Positions 33,299-41,831 of a stretch of 43,417 bases of DNA are shown here, one piece after another (the first letter of the stretch is position 1; the number at the start of each line of letters is the position of its first letter). This stretch comes from Gemmatimonadaceae bacterium (GTDB taxonomy: Bacteria > Gemmatimonadota > Gemmatimonadetes > Gemmatimonadales > Gemmatimonadaceae). The DNA is taken from positions 1-43,417 of the forward strand of contig JBBEBQ010000004.1 in NCBI GenBank assembly GCA_040882285.1. Reading direction: 5' to 3'. The position numbers and the translations under genes were made by a program. The notes beneath the pieces are model-generated. The model was given only the letters and a program-made list of their open reading frames with translations. It did not search any database and had not been told where the DNA came from.

Positions 33299-35182
33299 CT
33301 AGCGGCATGCCTCACGCCTCCAGTACTCGAAGATCAGGACCATGCTGAGCGTGTCGAGCTTGCAGTACTGCAGCAGCAGCTCGCGCCACTGGGCTTTCGC
33401 GGCCGGATCGTTCTTCTCCACGCCGTACATCATCGCTTCGTACGCGCGGACCGCGCCCGTGCCCTCGTGCACGTCCTGCGGCACGCCGTTGATCTCGATG
33501 GGCGGGAGCGAAGCATACGGATCCGCACCGGGGTCCGCGCGCATCCCAGTCCACCCCTCGAACTCGGCGCGCATCCTGTCGTCCGTGCGCCATATCGCGT
33601 CGAGCGTCGGCTTGATGGACGTGCGGCCGCGGGTGCCGGGATGATGAAAGTCCCGCTGCGCCCACTGTTCCAGGTCCACGATTCGCCCGGCCTTAACGCC
33701 GGCGAGCCAGGCAACCAGCTCGGGGTCCTCCACCCCGAACTTCGGCAGCTCCTCGGCCACCTTCTCGAGAGTCGTCCCTTCGAAGCCGGACCAGGTCAGC
33801 ACGCTCCCCGAGTCGCCGATCGCCGCGCGCAGCGTGCGCGCGAACTCCTCGTTCGGCCAGCGATGCTCGGCGTTCAGCCACTCGCTGTGCACCGGCGCGG
33901 CGCCAGGCGCGGCGACCGTGTGACAGCTCCACTGAAACGCCACCAGTCCGTACGGCCTCATGCCGGCGTGGTACGGCAAAGCCAAGCGCGACGCCTCGAA
34001 GTCCAGGAAGTGCAGCGGGTACGTGACAGACGACACTCGTTGACCGAGCTCCGGCCCGACCCAGATCTCTCCGCTCCTGGCGCAGCTGATCTGCCGGCGC
34101 TGGCGCTCCGCCACCGGTCCCACCGATCCGTCCGCCTTGACCAGCGCATCTTCCGGGATGTCGAACAGCGACGCCTTGCCCGCGCTCACCAGCCATTCGA
34201 TCATCGGCATCTTTTTGTCCGCGCTCTTGACCTTGCCGATGCTGAACAGCTCGAGCACGTGCGGCTCCGCGTCGGCGAGCTCGCCCCAGCAGTCGCGAAA
34301 GCCGCTCAGCGGAACCGTATCCGCCTGCTTGAACTCGCACTTGCCGCATTGCGAGCCATGCGGCCGCTTGTAGCTCTCGATCGGCTCGTCCAACAGCCGC
34401 TCGAATTGGCTCGCGGCGAGATCGACTTCGTCGCGCAGCAAGTCAACTTCCTCGGCGACTTCCACCTGAGTCAACACGTCCAGCTTCGGCAGCAACGCGC
34501 GGTCACCGATGAAGCAGGCCGTGTGGACGGTCGAGGTTCCGTCCCGGTCGAGGCGGCGCTCGATATCGAACAGGCTGGTGACGTCGTCTACGCCTGACCG
34601 CTTGCTCTTGTCAACGAGGACGAGGTGCGGCTCGATCTTGAGATCGGGAAAGAGGCGCTCGAGAATCAGCGTCTGGTAGACGAGGTCCTCGAAGGTGCGA
34701 TTCCATTCGGATCGCAGACCGAACGGCTTTCTGGTGGTGCGGAAGCATCCCTTCTTGCCCTCAGCGAGACTCGCGAAGTGCTCCGCGCCGTCGAACGACT
34801 TGGACTTGACCTCGATCAGCCGCAGCGTGTCGCCGCTCTTCTCCAGGATGTCCACGCGCGCCAGTCTGCGGTTCCAGAGAAGCGTGGCCTGGAACAGCGT
34901 GACTTGTTCTTTCGCGAGCTGCGTGCGCGTTTCCTCAAAAGCGCGATTGGGATCCCGGTGGTATTCCAGTTGCACGCCCCCGGGATGCTGTTCCTTGGCG
35001 AGCGCCTCCACCATGTACCCGCCCTGCGCCAGCATGCGCATGTACGCGTCGTCGTCGCGCGTGTCGGGGTAGCCGTTCTCGCGGAAGAACAGCTTGGCCT
35101 CGCAGGTGAGGGCGAGGGTAAAGTCGGACTTCGAGAGCGTACGGGGCCGAGGAGCGCGTTCCGTGGATTCAGTCGGGCTCAT
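33299..35182 (-). CDS. DUF2779 protein: Cas4-like nuclease plus DEDD-like domain
   Basis: A 627-residue protein in two halves. Residues 1-300 form a PD-(D/E)XK nuclease: RLARVDILEK (Asp111), LRLIEVKSKS (Glu124, Lys126). Cys27 and Cys279, Cys282 and Cys298 (QCGKCEFKQ, RDCWGE) are placed as in Cas4/AddB iron-sulfur nucleases. The C-terminal half (about 385-620) is the DUF2779 domain, with HFLDFEASRLALP (Asp394, Glu396) and a late YCKLDTLSM that together resemble a DEDD exonuclease fold. Both sites look intact, so two nuclease activities are possible. It starts 3 bp after the deaminase stop and is the last gene of the minus-strand run. Confidence 0.85.
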   Translation of the reverse strand: MSPTESTERAPRPRTLSKSDFTLALTCEAKLFFRENGYPDTRDDDAYMRMLAQGGYMVEALAKEQHPGGVQLEYHRDPNRAFEETRTQLAKEQVTLFQATLLWNRRLARVDILEKSGDTLRLIEVKSKSFDGAEHFASLAEGKKGCFRTTRKPFGLRSEWNRTFEDLVYQTLILERLFPDLKIEPHLVLVDKSKRSGVDDVTSLFDIERRLDRDGTSTVHTACFIGDRALLPKLDVLTQVEVAEEVDLLRDEVDLAASQFERLLDEPIESYKRPHGSQCGKCEFKQADTVPLSGFRDCWGELADAEPHVLELFSIGKVKSADKKMPMIEWLVSAGKASLFDIPEDALVKADGSVGPVAERQRRQISCARSGEIWVGPELGQRVSSVTYPLHFLDFEASRLALPYHAGMRPYGLVAFQWSCHTVAAPGAAPVHSEWLNAEHRWPNEEFARTLRAAIGDSGSVLTWSGFEGTTLEKVAEELPKFGVEDPELVAWLAGVKAGRIVDLEQWAQRDFHHPGTRGRTSIKPTLDAIWRTDDRMRAEFEGWTGMRADPGADPYASLPPIEINGVPQDVHEGTGAVRAYEAMMYGVEKNDPAAKAQWRELLLQYCKLDTLSMVLIFEYWRREACR

Positions 35183-35185
35183 GCG

Positions 35186-35653
35186 TTAGAACTTATCGCG
35201 CCCGGCGATGTCCTCGTACCACAGCTCCGGCCGCTCGCGGATGAAGCGCGCCATGAGCTCGATGCAGTCCGGATCGTCCAGGACGACGACGTCCACGCCG
35301 TGCTGCCGCAGAAAGTCGATGTTGCCCGGGAAGTTCCGCGCCTCGCCGATCACGACTGATTTGATTCCGAACTGGACAATGGTCCCCGAGCACATCATGC
35401 ATGGACTGAGCGTCGTGTAGAGGGTGACCCCGGCGTAGTCCCGCCGCCGGCCGGCGTTGCGCAGGCAATCCATCTCGCCGTGCGCGATCGGGTCTCCGTC
35501 CTGCACTCGGCGGTTGTGCCCGACTGCGATGATGGCTCCCTTCTCAACCATGGCCGCTCCGATGGGCAGCCCCCCTTCATCATATGACTTGAGGGCCTGC
35601 TCGTACGCCGCCCGCATGAAGACATGCTGTTCGTCGTGCCCAAGCGCTGTCAT
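35186..35653 (-). CDS. Cytidine/cytosine deaminase-like enzyme
   Basis: A 155-residue zinc deaminase of the CDA fold. HGEMDCL (His58, Glu60) and SPCMMCSG (Cys85, Cys88) form the zinc and proton-shuttle site. The overall pattern (GGLPIGAAMV, IAVGHNRRVQDGDPIAHGEM, DFLRQHGVDVVVLDDPDC, W-Y-E-D near the end) is closest to yeast-type cytosine deaminase and related nucleoside or guanine deaminases. The substrate is uncertain: free cytosine is the likeliest, a nucleotide or RNA base less so. It overlaps dut by four bases (ATGA) and is followed after 3 bp by the DUF2779 gene, so the three are co-translated. Confidence 0.88.
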   Translation of the reverse strand: MTALGHDEQHVFMRAAYEQALKSYDEGGLPIGAAMVEKGAIIAVGHNRRVQDGDPIAHGEMDCLRNAGRRRDYAGVTLYTTLSPCMMCSGTIVQFGIKSVVIGEARNFPGNIDFLRQHGVDVVVLDDPDCIELMARFIRERPELWYEDIAGRDKF

Positions 35654-36180
35654 TTCCCCGTGGATCCGAATCCCCCGTCGCGATCCGTCGTCCGACCCAC
35701 CTCGCCGTGCTCAAACTCGACTTCGACGTGCTTCACGAATACCACTTGGGCGATGCGCTCGCCGTGCTCGATAGTGATCGGCTTTGTGTCACCGTTCTTC
35801 ACGGGAACCATCCACTCGCCGTTGTAATCTGAGTCGATCGTCCCGGGCGAGTTGGGAATCTCGATTCCCTTCCTGAACGCCGCGCCGCTGCGTGGGCGCA
35901 CCTCGCCGTGATACCCGGAGGGAATGCGGGCCCTGAAGCCAAGCGGAATCAGCGCCCGTTCGCCAGACTGGAGCGTAACCGATGTCCGGCCGTTGACGTT
36001 TGATATCTCACGACTTTCTTCACTGCCACCGATCGCAACGCGGACAGCACCGCCCGACAAGTAAGCAGCCAAGTCATACCCTGCTGATTCATTCGTCGCT
36101 CGCCGCGGGAGCTGCACATCTGGGGCGAGTGGGTCGAATGCGATGGCGATCGCTACTTGTGCGTTCCGAATCTCTGACAA
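35650..36180 (-). CDS. dut: dUTP diphosphatase (trimeric dUTPase family)
   Basis: A 176-residue enzyme that hydrolyses dUTP to dUMP. All five motifs are visible: ESAGYDLAAY, RPRSGAAFRKG, GTIDSDYNGEW (with the catalytic Asp), ERIAQVVFVK and the C-terminal RDGGFGSTGK. A 25-residue insert after motif 1 (AVRVAIGGSEESREISNVNG) is unusual and may alter oligomerisation. The start is TTG at 36,180. It follows the SIR2-STAND gene after 57 bp and overlaps the deaminase gene. A dCTP deaminase-type role is less likely because the motifs are those of dUTPase. Confidence 0.92.
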   Translation of the reverse strand: MSEIRNAQVAIAIAFDPLAPDVQLPRRATNESAGYDLAAYLSGGAVRVAIGGSEESREISNVNGRTSVTLQSGERALIPLGFRARIPSGYHGEVRPRSGAAFRKGIEIPNSPGTIDSDYNGEWMVPVKNGDTKPITIEHGERIAQVVFVKHVEVEFEHGEVGRTTDRDGGFGSTGK

Positions 36181-36237
36181 TAGCGATGCCCTCGTACAAT
36201 TGCGTTTTGGCGTTACTCAGGCGTATCAAGTGCGCGC

Positions 36238-38709
36238 CTATGACACGCCTAGCCTCTCATTTTGCAGTTCCACATAAAGCTCGCGTAACCGCTCGTCTCG
36301 AGGGTGATTTTTGTGGCCGGCATCCACCATTCGAACGAGGAAGATTAGCAGCTCTTCCCTCTCGGAGGTGGTGACATCGCCCCTGCGGCTCCATGCTAAT
36401 CCGTGCTTCCCCAATATGTGATACGGGTGGGGATCGGACGCACCGCGTGTGCGAATGACGTGCTCAATTAGCGCGAATCCCTCACCCAGGGACTTTCTCG
36501 CGCCTTCGGCAGATGGGTCTCCCACAGCCAATCGGAGTTGAAGATACGCATATTCGGTTTGAACGAGGAAATCCTCCTCGTTCAAAGCCATCGCTTGGTT
36601 GAGGAAGTTCTCGGCAAGCGCGAGGTCCCCGCATTCAACCTCTAGGCTGCCCCGCTGCAACCAGTAATGGTAATCCCAAGACATCAAAGTCTCGATGTCA
36701 TTGTAGAGCTGCTTCGCGGATGAGCAACCAATTTCATGAAATATCCAATCGTGGTTCATCATCGCCTTGACGCGGCGATAGGCCTTATCATTTCGGCGCG
36801 TAGTAGGTCCTACTTTACTTGCAGCTGCGACACATAGACCGGTCAGCGTAGGTGCTAACGTGCCGTCAGCGGACATCGACTTGACGATAACTTCAGCGAT
36901 AACCCGGTGTCTAACTCGGAGTTCGCCGGATCCTACCTGAATGATTAAGCCCCGGCGTTGCAATGTATCGAGCGTTTGTAGCGTTGCGTTTGAGACATAT
37001 CCAACAGCCAAGAGGATTTCGTCTCTCGTCAAGCCAAACCGTAGAGCCGTCGCCACAGCTACGAGACCGTACACTGCTCGCGCATCCACATCGAGGCCCT
37101 GCATTTCATCAGAGATTCGCTCTTCGAATTTTCGGCCTGAGGTCGCGGCGAGCATTGCCACCAGCAACTGCCGTCCGGCCTGCTCACGGAATGCTGAGAC
37201 TTGCTCCCTACGTGACATTCCCTTCAACACGCCGAGCCGGTGATGTACGTGGAGCGCTTCCAGAAGCCCGTCGATATCCCGGTCCGCGAGATGCGGCATG
37301 TTCATTTCTTTCGTAGGAATATTGAGACTCTCGAGCCGATCTGCGATTCGGTCAGCTCGGCCAGATCGAACACAAAGCATGACGAGGGGAAAGCCAATTC
37401 CCTGCGCTATCTCGGCAGCCATGTTCGGTACTTCTGCTCCATACCGATCGGCATCATCGATAATCAACAGAGGCGGTCGTTGGCGATTCAACATTGACGC
37501 CCGGATACTCGAAGGAGCGATATCTATGTCAGTGTCTATCCAACCAACTTCCATCCCAGTGTTTGTCAGCGCGAGACCTAAGGTCATAGCAGCCGTCGAT
37601 TTTCCTGACCCAGCTGTCCCCGTGAGCAATAAAACGCCACGCGGCGTATCTGTTTCAGTAAGCATCGACCTTGCAACATCGGCGAGCTCGTCGTCTATCT
37701 CCCGTCGAGCTGCGCGTTCTTCTCTTATGTCGGCCCACGAAGGAGCTCTTCCGAGCAGGTACTCGCCGACAACATTCTTTTCGTCCGCAGAAAGGCGTCC
37801 AACCCTTGGTACCTCCTTGATTTCTTCACTCCTGGAAAAGCTTCTGCGCAGAACACTCAAGCCTTCCGCAGAAACGTCGGCAACCTCCTGTTGGAGCAGC
37901 GACGCGAACTCTTCAGCCGTTACGGGAAGGTGCTCGACGTTGAATTGTCTTTCGAGAAGTTCTTTCCGCGCGCGATCCAACGATGGTGTAATGATCAGAG
38001 AACGCGGTCGGAACTCCCGCCCACGCGTTTTGCCCTTGCGCCGGAACTCCACGTGCTGCCACAGCGGCGATTCGTCCAACGGCGTCCCTACAAATACCAC
38101 CGGTCGCGCGAGAACGTCGGCGGCACACTGCGCATACAACGGTTCCTGGCCAGCCAGCCGCTCCGCATATTGAGTGGTCGAGAATGTTACACCATCTGGA
38201 GCGTCCTCAAGCTTGCCGTTAAGATGTACGACCTCGAGCTCAGCGGCTGGAGTACGACTGGAAACCCGTTCAAAGGGCTTCATAGCAGAAACCGTCCGTA
38301 ACGGGCGTTCGAAGGTTGCTTGGCGGTTAACGGTATCGGGAAGATTGTCGACGTTGAGCGTGTAGGCGCGGTACCAAGGAAGTGCGAAGAAATTGGCGTA
38401 CCACGGCGGTAGAGTCGCTGCCTCCACACTTAGCTCTCGTTCCAAAAAGGCCCTAAGGTCTTTGGCATGCCGAGCTAGCGCTTGTTCGAAGAGGTCTTGT
38501 AGCCTTGACTCGGGATCAAACGGTTCGGTCGGAAAGCATATGGCCCAAAGTCCCGCTCGCAGTTCGGGTCCGAGAGGCAATGATTTCCCGGAAGCGTTGA
38601 ATGAGGCTTGTGAGAAACCAGCGCCGAGGAACAAAATGGTGTCGCCGCGCCTCGCACGTTCACGCAGATATTTTATGACGTCTCTCGGAATGGCGTCGCC
38701 TTTCGACAT
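36238..38709 (-). CDS. SIR2-STAND antiphage-type protein
   Basis: An 823-residue protein. The N-terminal SIR2 domain (about 8-265) keeps the NAD-binding LGAGFS (28-33), the TLNVDNLPD motif (Asn119, Asp121) and the catalytic HLNGKL (His162), so NAD cleavage is expected. The central P-loop ATPase has GTAGSGKST (364-372) and Walker B LLIIDDAD (414-421), followed by a winged-helix and helical sensor region to the end. This SIR2-STAND layout is that of Avs5-like and related NLR-type defence proteins, which deplete NAD on sensing phage. The ATG at 38,709 has GGAG at good spacing; codons before it are ignored. It is 52 bp downstream of the endonuclease gene. Confidence 0.85.
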   Translation of the reverse strand: MSKGDAIPRDVIKYLRERARRGDTILFLGAGFSQASFNASGKSLPLGPELRAGLWAICFPTEPFDPESRLQDLFEQALARHAKDLRAFLERELSVEAATLPPWYANFFALPWYRAYTLNVDNLPDTVNRQATFERPLRTVSAMKPFERVSSRTPAAELEVVHLNGKLEDAPDGVTFSTTQYAERLAGQEPLYAQCAADVLARPVVFVGTPLDESPLWQHVEFRRKGKTRGREFRPRSLIITPSLDRARKELLERQFNVEHLPVTAEEFASLLQQEVADVSAEGLSVLRRSFSRSEEIKEVPRVGRLSADEKNVVGEYLLGRAPSWADIREERAARREIDDELADVARSMLTETDTPRGVLLLTGTAGSGKSTAAMTLGLALTNTGMEVGWIDTDIDIAPSSIRASMLNRQRPPLLIIDDADRYGAEVPNMAAEIAQGIGFPLVMLCVRSGRADRIADRLESLNIPTKEMNMPHLADRDIDGLLEALHVHHRLGVLKGMSRREQVSAFREQAGRQLLVAMLAATSGRKFEERISDEMQGLDVDARAVYGLVAVATALRFGLTRDEILLAVGYVSNATLQTLDTLQRRGLIIQVGSGELRVRHRVIAEVIVKSMSADGTLAPTLTGLCVAAASKVGPTTRRNDKAYRRVKAMMNHDWIFHEIGCSSAKQLYNDIETLMSWDYHYWLQRGSLEVECGDLALAENFLNQAMALNEEDFLVQTEYAYLQLRLAVGDPSAEGARKSLGEGFALIEHVIRTRGASDPHPYHILGKHGLAWSRRGDVTTSEREELLIFLVRMVDAGHKNHPRDERLRELYVELQNERLGVS

Positions 38710-38761
38710 CACACTACTCCACAGGAGGCGCGCGGTACCGCTCCGCGCTTTGCGACAGCGT

Positions 38762-39376
38762 CTAAGGGGCGACGCCAATCATCACTAAGGGAACCGCGGG
38801 ATTCGACCGCCCTCCGCGGAGAAGGTTGTACAATTCGCCCTCGTAATATGCCACACCCGAGGACATGCATTCCTGCAACTCCTTCATCGGTAAAATCTCA
38901 ATTCCAACGTCAATCTTTCTACCAACGAAGAACGCCACATGCTTGACGAATAAATCGTACGCAACGAAGGAGTATTTTCCGAATTGCACTTCGATGTGGA
39001 TTCTGTTCTTAACGAAGTCGGTCTGGTTATATGAGAATATCGGTTGGATTCCGTTCGCGATAAGCTCCGCCTTCTGCTGTTCGGGAGGCATGTTCATTGT
39101 CTGGACGACGAGTTCTGCATTAGAAGTCACCCAATAGGACACCCGATCTTCATGCCAATCACGCGCGTGTAATTCCCTCTTGAACGCGCGATTCAACTCG
39201 ATGGGGCTATAAAGGAGGCCTCGCGTAGCTTTTCGCTTTTCCTTTGAGATTTTCGTGCGGCATTCTTTCGCGTCGACCTTGTTTATAACGGATTCAATCT
39301 CACCCCAGAGACGCTTCTTGTGGACGAGAATGTGTTCTTTTCCATTGAGGTGCGAGTAGACCTCAACAAGCCTCAC
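38762..39376 (-). CDS. Type II restriction endonuclease, BstYI/BglII family
   Basis: A 204-residue enzyme very like BstYI as I remember it: MRLVEVYSHLNGKEHILVHK, LLYSPIELNRAF, YNQTDFVKNR, IEVQFGKYSFVAYDLFVKH and SSGVAYYEGELYN are near-identical blocks. The catalytic set Asp120, Glu129, Gln131 has the same spacing as BglII Asp84, Glu93, Gln95. BstYI cuts R^GATCY, so that specificity is predicted here. The start is GTG overlapping the methyltransferase stop (GTGA), the usual order in which the methylase is made first. No truncation is seen; it should be active. Confidence 0.92.
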   Translation of the reverse strand: MRLVEVYSHLNGKEHILVHKKRLWGEIESVINKVDAKECRTKISKEKRKATRGLLYSPIELNRAFKRELHARDWHEDRVSYWVTSNAELVVQTMNMPPEQQKAELIANGIQPIFSYNQTDFVKNRIHIEVQFGKYSFVAYDLFVKHVAFFVGRKIDVGIEILPMKELQECMSSGVAYYEGELYNLLRGGRSNPAVPLVMIGVAP

Positions 39377-40263
39377 TTGTGGCCCCCTCGGGGCAGGCGC
39401 GGGTCATATACCGGTCGATCCATCGGACGTGTCTTCAATTCACCCGCGCGAAACGCGTGAATGCGTTCCCATGCGATGTCAACGTAACTCTGCTCCGTGT
39501 CACAGCCGTACCCAAGACGGTCATGCTTGATCGCGGCAATCACGGATGATCCTACTCCCATGTAAGGGTCAAATACCGCGTTTCCTGGGTGGGTCATCGA
39601 CAAGACGAGTCGTTCGACAAGCTCAACGGGAAACTGGCAAGGGTGAACGGTTTTCTCCACGTGGTTGCTCTTAACGTTGGGAATTACCCATACATCTCCG
39701 GGATTTTTCCCTAAGGGGTTACCCGACAGCTGTCCTTTCCGGGGCCCCTTGAACGCTTTCTTGAAAGGGTACTTGGCAGGCACTCTCACAGGATCAAGGT
39801 TGAACGTGTATCGATCGGTTTTAGTGAACCAGAGGATTGTCTCATGCCTTCCCGAGAATCGTTTCGAGCAGTGGAGTCCGTGTTCGAAGTGCCAGACAAT
39901 TCTGTTACGCAGTACCAGACCATGATGACGAAAAGCGGGATACAGCTCTATGTCCAACGGAAAGACTTCGCCATCTTCAGTAACATGGTTCCCTACCTGC
40001 CAGCAGATTGACCCGCTCGGAGACAGCAAACGTACGCACTCTGCGATTACTTGCGCTTGAGATGCGACGTACGCCTCAAGGCGGGCACGAGGGTTTTGCC
40101 TACTGCGTCGCTTTTCATAGGCCTTCCCCATGTCATACGGCGGGGACGTAACGATCAATTCAAAACTCTCGTCCGGTAGCGGCCGCATAAACGAGAGATT
40201 GTCCGCACAATCAATGACAACGTCCTTGTCTCGATGCAGGCGGCGAACGGCTGAAGACCTCAT
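39373..40263 (-). CDS. Type II DNA methyltransferase (beta class), partner of the endonuclease
   Basis: A 296-residue amino-methyltransferase. The catalytic motif IV TSPPYDMGK (39-43) precedes the AdoMet motif I FDPYMGVGSS (231-240), which makes it beta class. DVWVIPNVKSNHVEKTVHPC is a strongly conserved target-side segment. TSPPY occurs in both N4-cytosine and N6-adenine enzymes; N4-cytosine in RGATCY is likely from the BstYI-type partner but is not certain. The ATG at 40,263 is chosen because AAGGAGGACACTCG lies just upstream; a longer frame to 40,335 has no such site. It heads the minus-strand defence run. Confidence 0.92.
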   Translation of the reverse strand: MRSSAVRRLHRDKDVVIDCADNLSFMRPLPDESFELIVTSPPYDMGKAYEKRRSRQNPRARLEAYVASQAQVIAECVRLLSPSGSICWQVGNHVTEDGEVFPLDIELYPAFRHHGLVLRNRIVWHFEHGLHCSKRFSGRHETILWFTKTDRYTFNLDPVRVPAKYPFKKAFKGPRKGQLSGNPLGKNPGDVWVIPNVKSNHVEKTVHPCQFPVELVERLVLSMTHPGNAVFDPYMGVGSSVIAAIKHDRLGYGCDTEQSYVDIAWERIHAFRAGELKTRPMDRPVYDPRLPRGGHK

Positions 40264-40407
40264 CGAGTGTCCTCCTTCCGCTCTGACGAGGATATCCCCA
40301 AGAAGAGGTTGGACGTCCGAAGTAGGCGTCGCCATGTATCTGACATACGCAAACTCATTGCATCGTAAGGCATCGAAATGATCGCTCCGTGATCGAGAAG
40401 GTGCGGC

Positions 40408-40956
40408 CTATCGGTGCGTCGAAATGGACGATCCTGTCGGTTTATCATTCAAGCCCGACCGCTCATCCGTCCCCTCCAACGCATCCCTGAACTCCCCACC
40501 CAGCTTCGGATGCCGCCGCCACATGTACCACCCCATCAACGCCGCGGCTAACAGATTCCCCGCCAACACCTGCCACCAAGCCAGTCGCCCGAGCGGCGAC
40601 TCCGACAGCAGCGCGCTCAACATGTAGAACCCCATCTCCACCACCACGAACCCCACCAGAAACCCGGCCAGGATCCCCGGCGTACGCTCGGCCTGGTGAA
40701 TCACCACCGCCACCAGGATCCCCACCAGCGCGAACGCCGCGTAGTGGAACACGGTGTAGATCGCCACGTGCATGAACGTCGAATCCAGCTCCGACGGCAC
40801 GCCGAAGATCCCGAGCAGTCCCGCGCCGAGCAGATCGGGCGTGAACAGCAGCTGCCCGTTGATCGCATCTATAATGAAGAACCAAACCGCTATAACCGTC
40901 GCGCCGAGGAAGCCGGCGAAGATTCCTTCGCGAAAGGTGCTGTGCCCAACGGCCAT
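40408..40956 (-). CDS. Four-helix membrane protein of unknown function
   Basis: A 182-residue inner-membrane protein with four hydrophobic segments: FREGIFAGFLGATVIAVWFF, AIYTVFHYAAFALVGILVAV, LAGFLVGFVVVEMGFYMLSA and WWQVLAGNLLAAALMGWYMW. The loops and the C-terminal tail (KLGGEFRDALEGTDERSG) are hydrophilic. It has a coding-like high GC content, unlike the methyltransferase next to it, and probably belongs to the host chromosome. I do not recognise the family. Confidence 0.8.
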   Translation of the reverse strand: MAVGHSTFREGIFAGFLGATVIAVWFFIIDAINGQLLFTPDLLGAGLLGIFGVPSELDSTFMHVAIYTVFHYAAFALVGILVAVVIHQAERTPGILAGFLVGFVVVEMGFYMLSALLSESPLGRLAWWQVLAGNLLAAALMGWYMWRRHPKLGGEFRDALEGTDERSGLNDKPTGSSISTHR

Positions 40957-41011
40957 GGCGTGCTCCGGGTCTTTAGGGTTCCAACGCCCAAATTAGCGAC
41001 CCTAAACCCTT

Positions 41012-41052
41012 ATTGCCCACCCGCGGCGGCCTGGCGTCTTGCCGCGGGCAAT
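41012..41052. terminator. Hairpin in the 310-bp gap before the HicB gene
   Basis: ATTGC (41,012-41,016) pairs with GCAAT (41,048-41,052) and CCGCGGC with GCCGCGG inside, leaving a 13-nt loop. No T-run follows on either strand. The rest of the 40,957-41,266 gap holds no gene I can support. Confidence 0.4.
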
Positions 41053-41266
41053 GCTCGGAGCCATGGCTCGACCACGCCGCGCCGGACGATCCAACCAAAT
41101 CAAAGTCGTCCAACGGCACCTAGGGCGCCACTACTACAGGTAGTAGCGGCGTCGGCACCAGTCCAAACCCGGCAAGGCCTCGGTCGTCGGCCCGAGAACC
41201 GCCGAGTTGGCTTCTTAGAGGCTGGCTGGTATTCTCAAGCAGGCAAACCTGCGTGAGCGAGAGAAC

Positions 41267-41485
41267 ATGACGAAGAATTTTCTCGTGATAATCGAGCCGA
41301 CGGGTACCGGATTCTCCGCGTACTCCCCCGATGTGCCGGGATGCGTGGCCGCTGGCAAGACCCGCGCGGCGACCGAAAAGCGCATGCGGGAAGCGATCGA
41401 GATGCACATCGAGGGACTGCGCGAGGACGGACTCGCGGTCCCGGAGCCGCAGTCCATAGCGGCGTACGTGAGCGTCGCCGCGTAA
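41267..41485 (+). CDS. HicB-like antitoxin without an adjacent HicA
   Basis: A 72-residue HicB partial-RNase-H-fold protein: NFLVIIEPTGTGFSAYSPDV, PGCVAAGKTRAATEKRMREA and IEMHIEGLREDGLAVPEP are family marks. No C-terminal DNA-binding domain is attached. No HicA lies next to it; the only HicA in the window is 350 bp downstream, beside a second HicB with about half the residues identical. This may be an orphan duplicate. Confidence 0.88.
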   Translation: MTKNFLVIIEPTGTGFSAYSPDVPGCVAAGKTRAATEKRMREAIEMHIEGLREDGLAVPEPQSIAAYVSVAA

Positions 41486-41509
41486 CGTGCGGAATCGAGG
41501 AGAGAACTC

Positions 41510-41767
41510 GTGACGCTTCGGCCCGCAGCCCCGGCACGTCCCATCTGCCGGCCCATTCGTACCGCAAAGGAATTCGAGGAGACTGTCAACGAGCTCGACT
41601 ACCTGGCTGACCTGGACCCGAAGGAGGGCACCCCGGCGTACGACAGGATGGAGCTTCTCGGCATCCTCATCGCTGCCTATGAGGAGGAGCGCCTTCCACC
41701 ACTCGAACGCGCGAGTCCGCAGGAGCTCGTGCAATTCATGGCTGAGCAAAAGGGGATCAGTTGCTAG
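41510..41767 (+). CDS. HigA-like N-terminal domain lacking the HTH
   Basis: An 85-residue product starting with GTG. RPIRTAKEFEETVNELDYLA, DLDPKEGTPAYDRMELLGIL and IAAYEEERLPPLERASPQEL followed by VQFMAEQKGIS match the N-terminal acidic domain of HigA antitoxins of the HigBA type, where an HTH (starting GLTQKDL or similar) normally follows. Here the stop comes exactly at that junction. It is either a truncated antitoxin or a stand-alone toxin-binding domain. No HigB partner is next to it. Confidence 0.75.
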   Translation: MTLRPAAPARPICRPIRTAKEFEETVNELDYLADLDPKEGTPAYDRMELLGILIAAYEEERLPPLERASPQELVQFMAEQKGISC

Positions 41768-41831
41768 GCAATGGCTGATAGGCGAAGAAGAATGATGACG
41801 CTCCCGCCGCGATGTTCATGCACCATGCGGC

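Noticed and set aside
36000-38300. Plus-strand frames opposite the SIR2-STAND gene (for example 37,298-38,173)
   Set aside because: Ser/Arg-rich with no motifs, and antisense to a gene with intact SIR2 and P-loop motifs.
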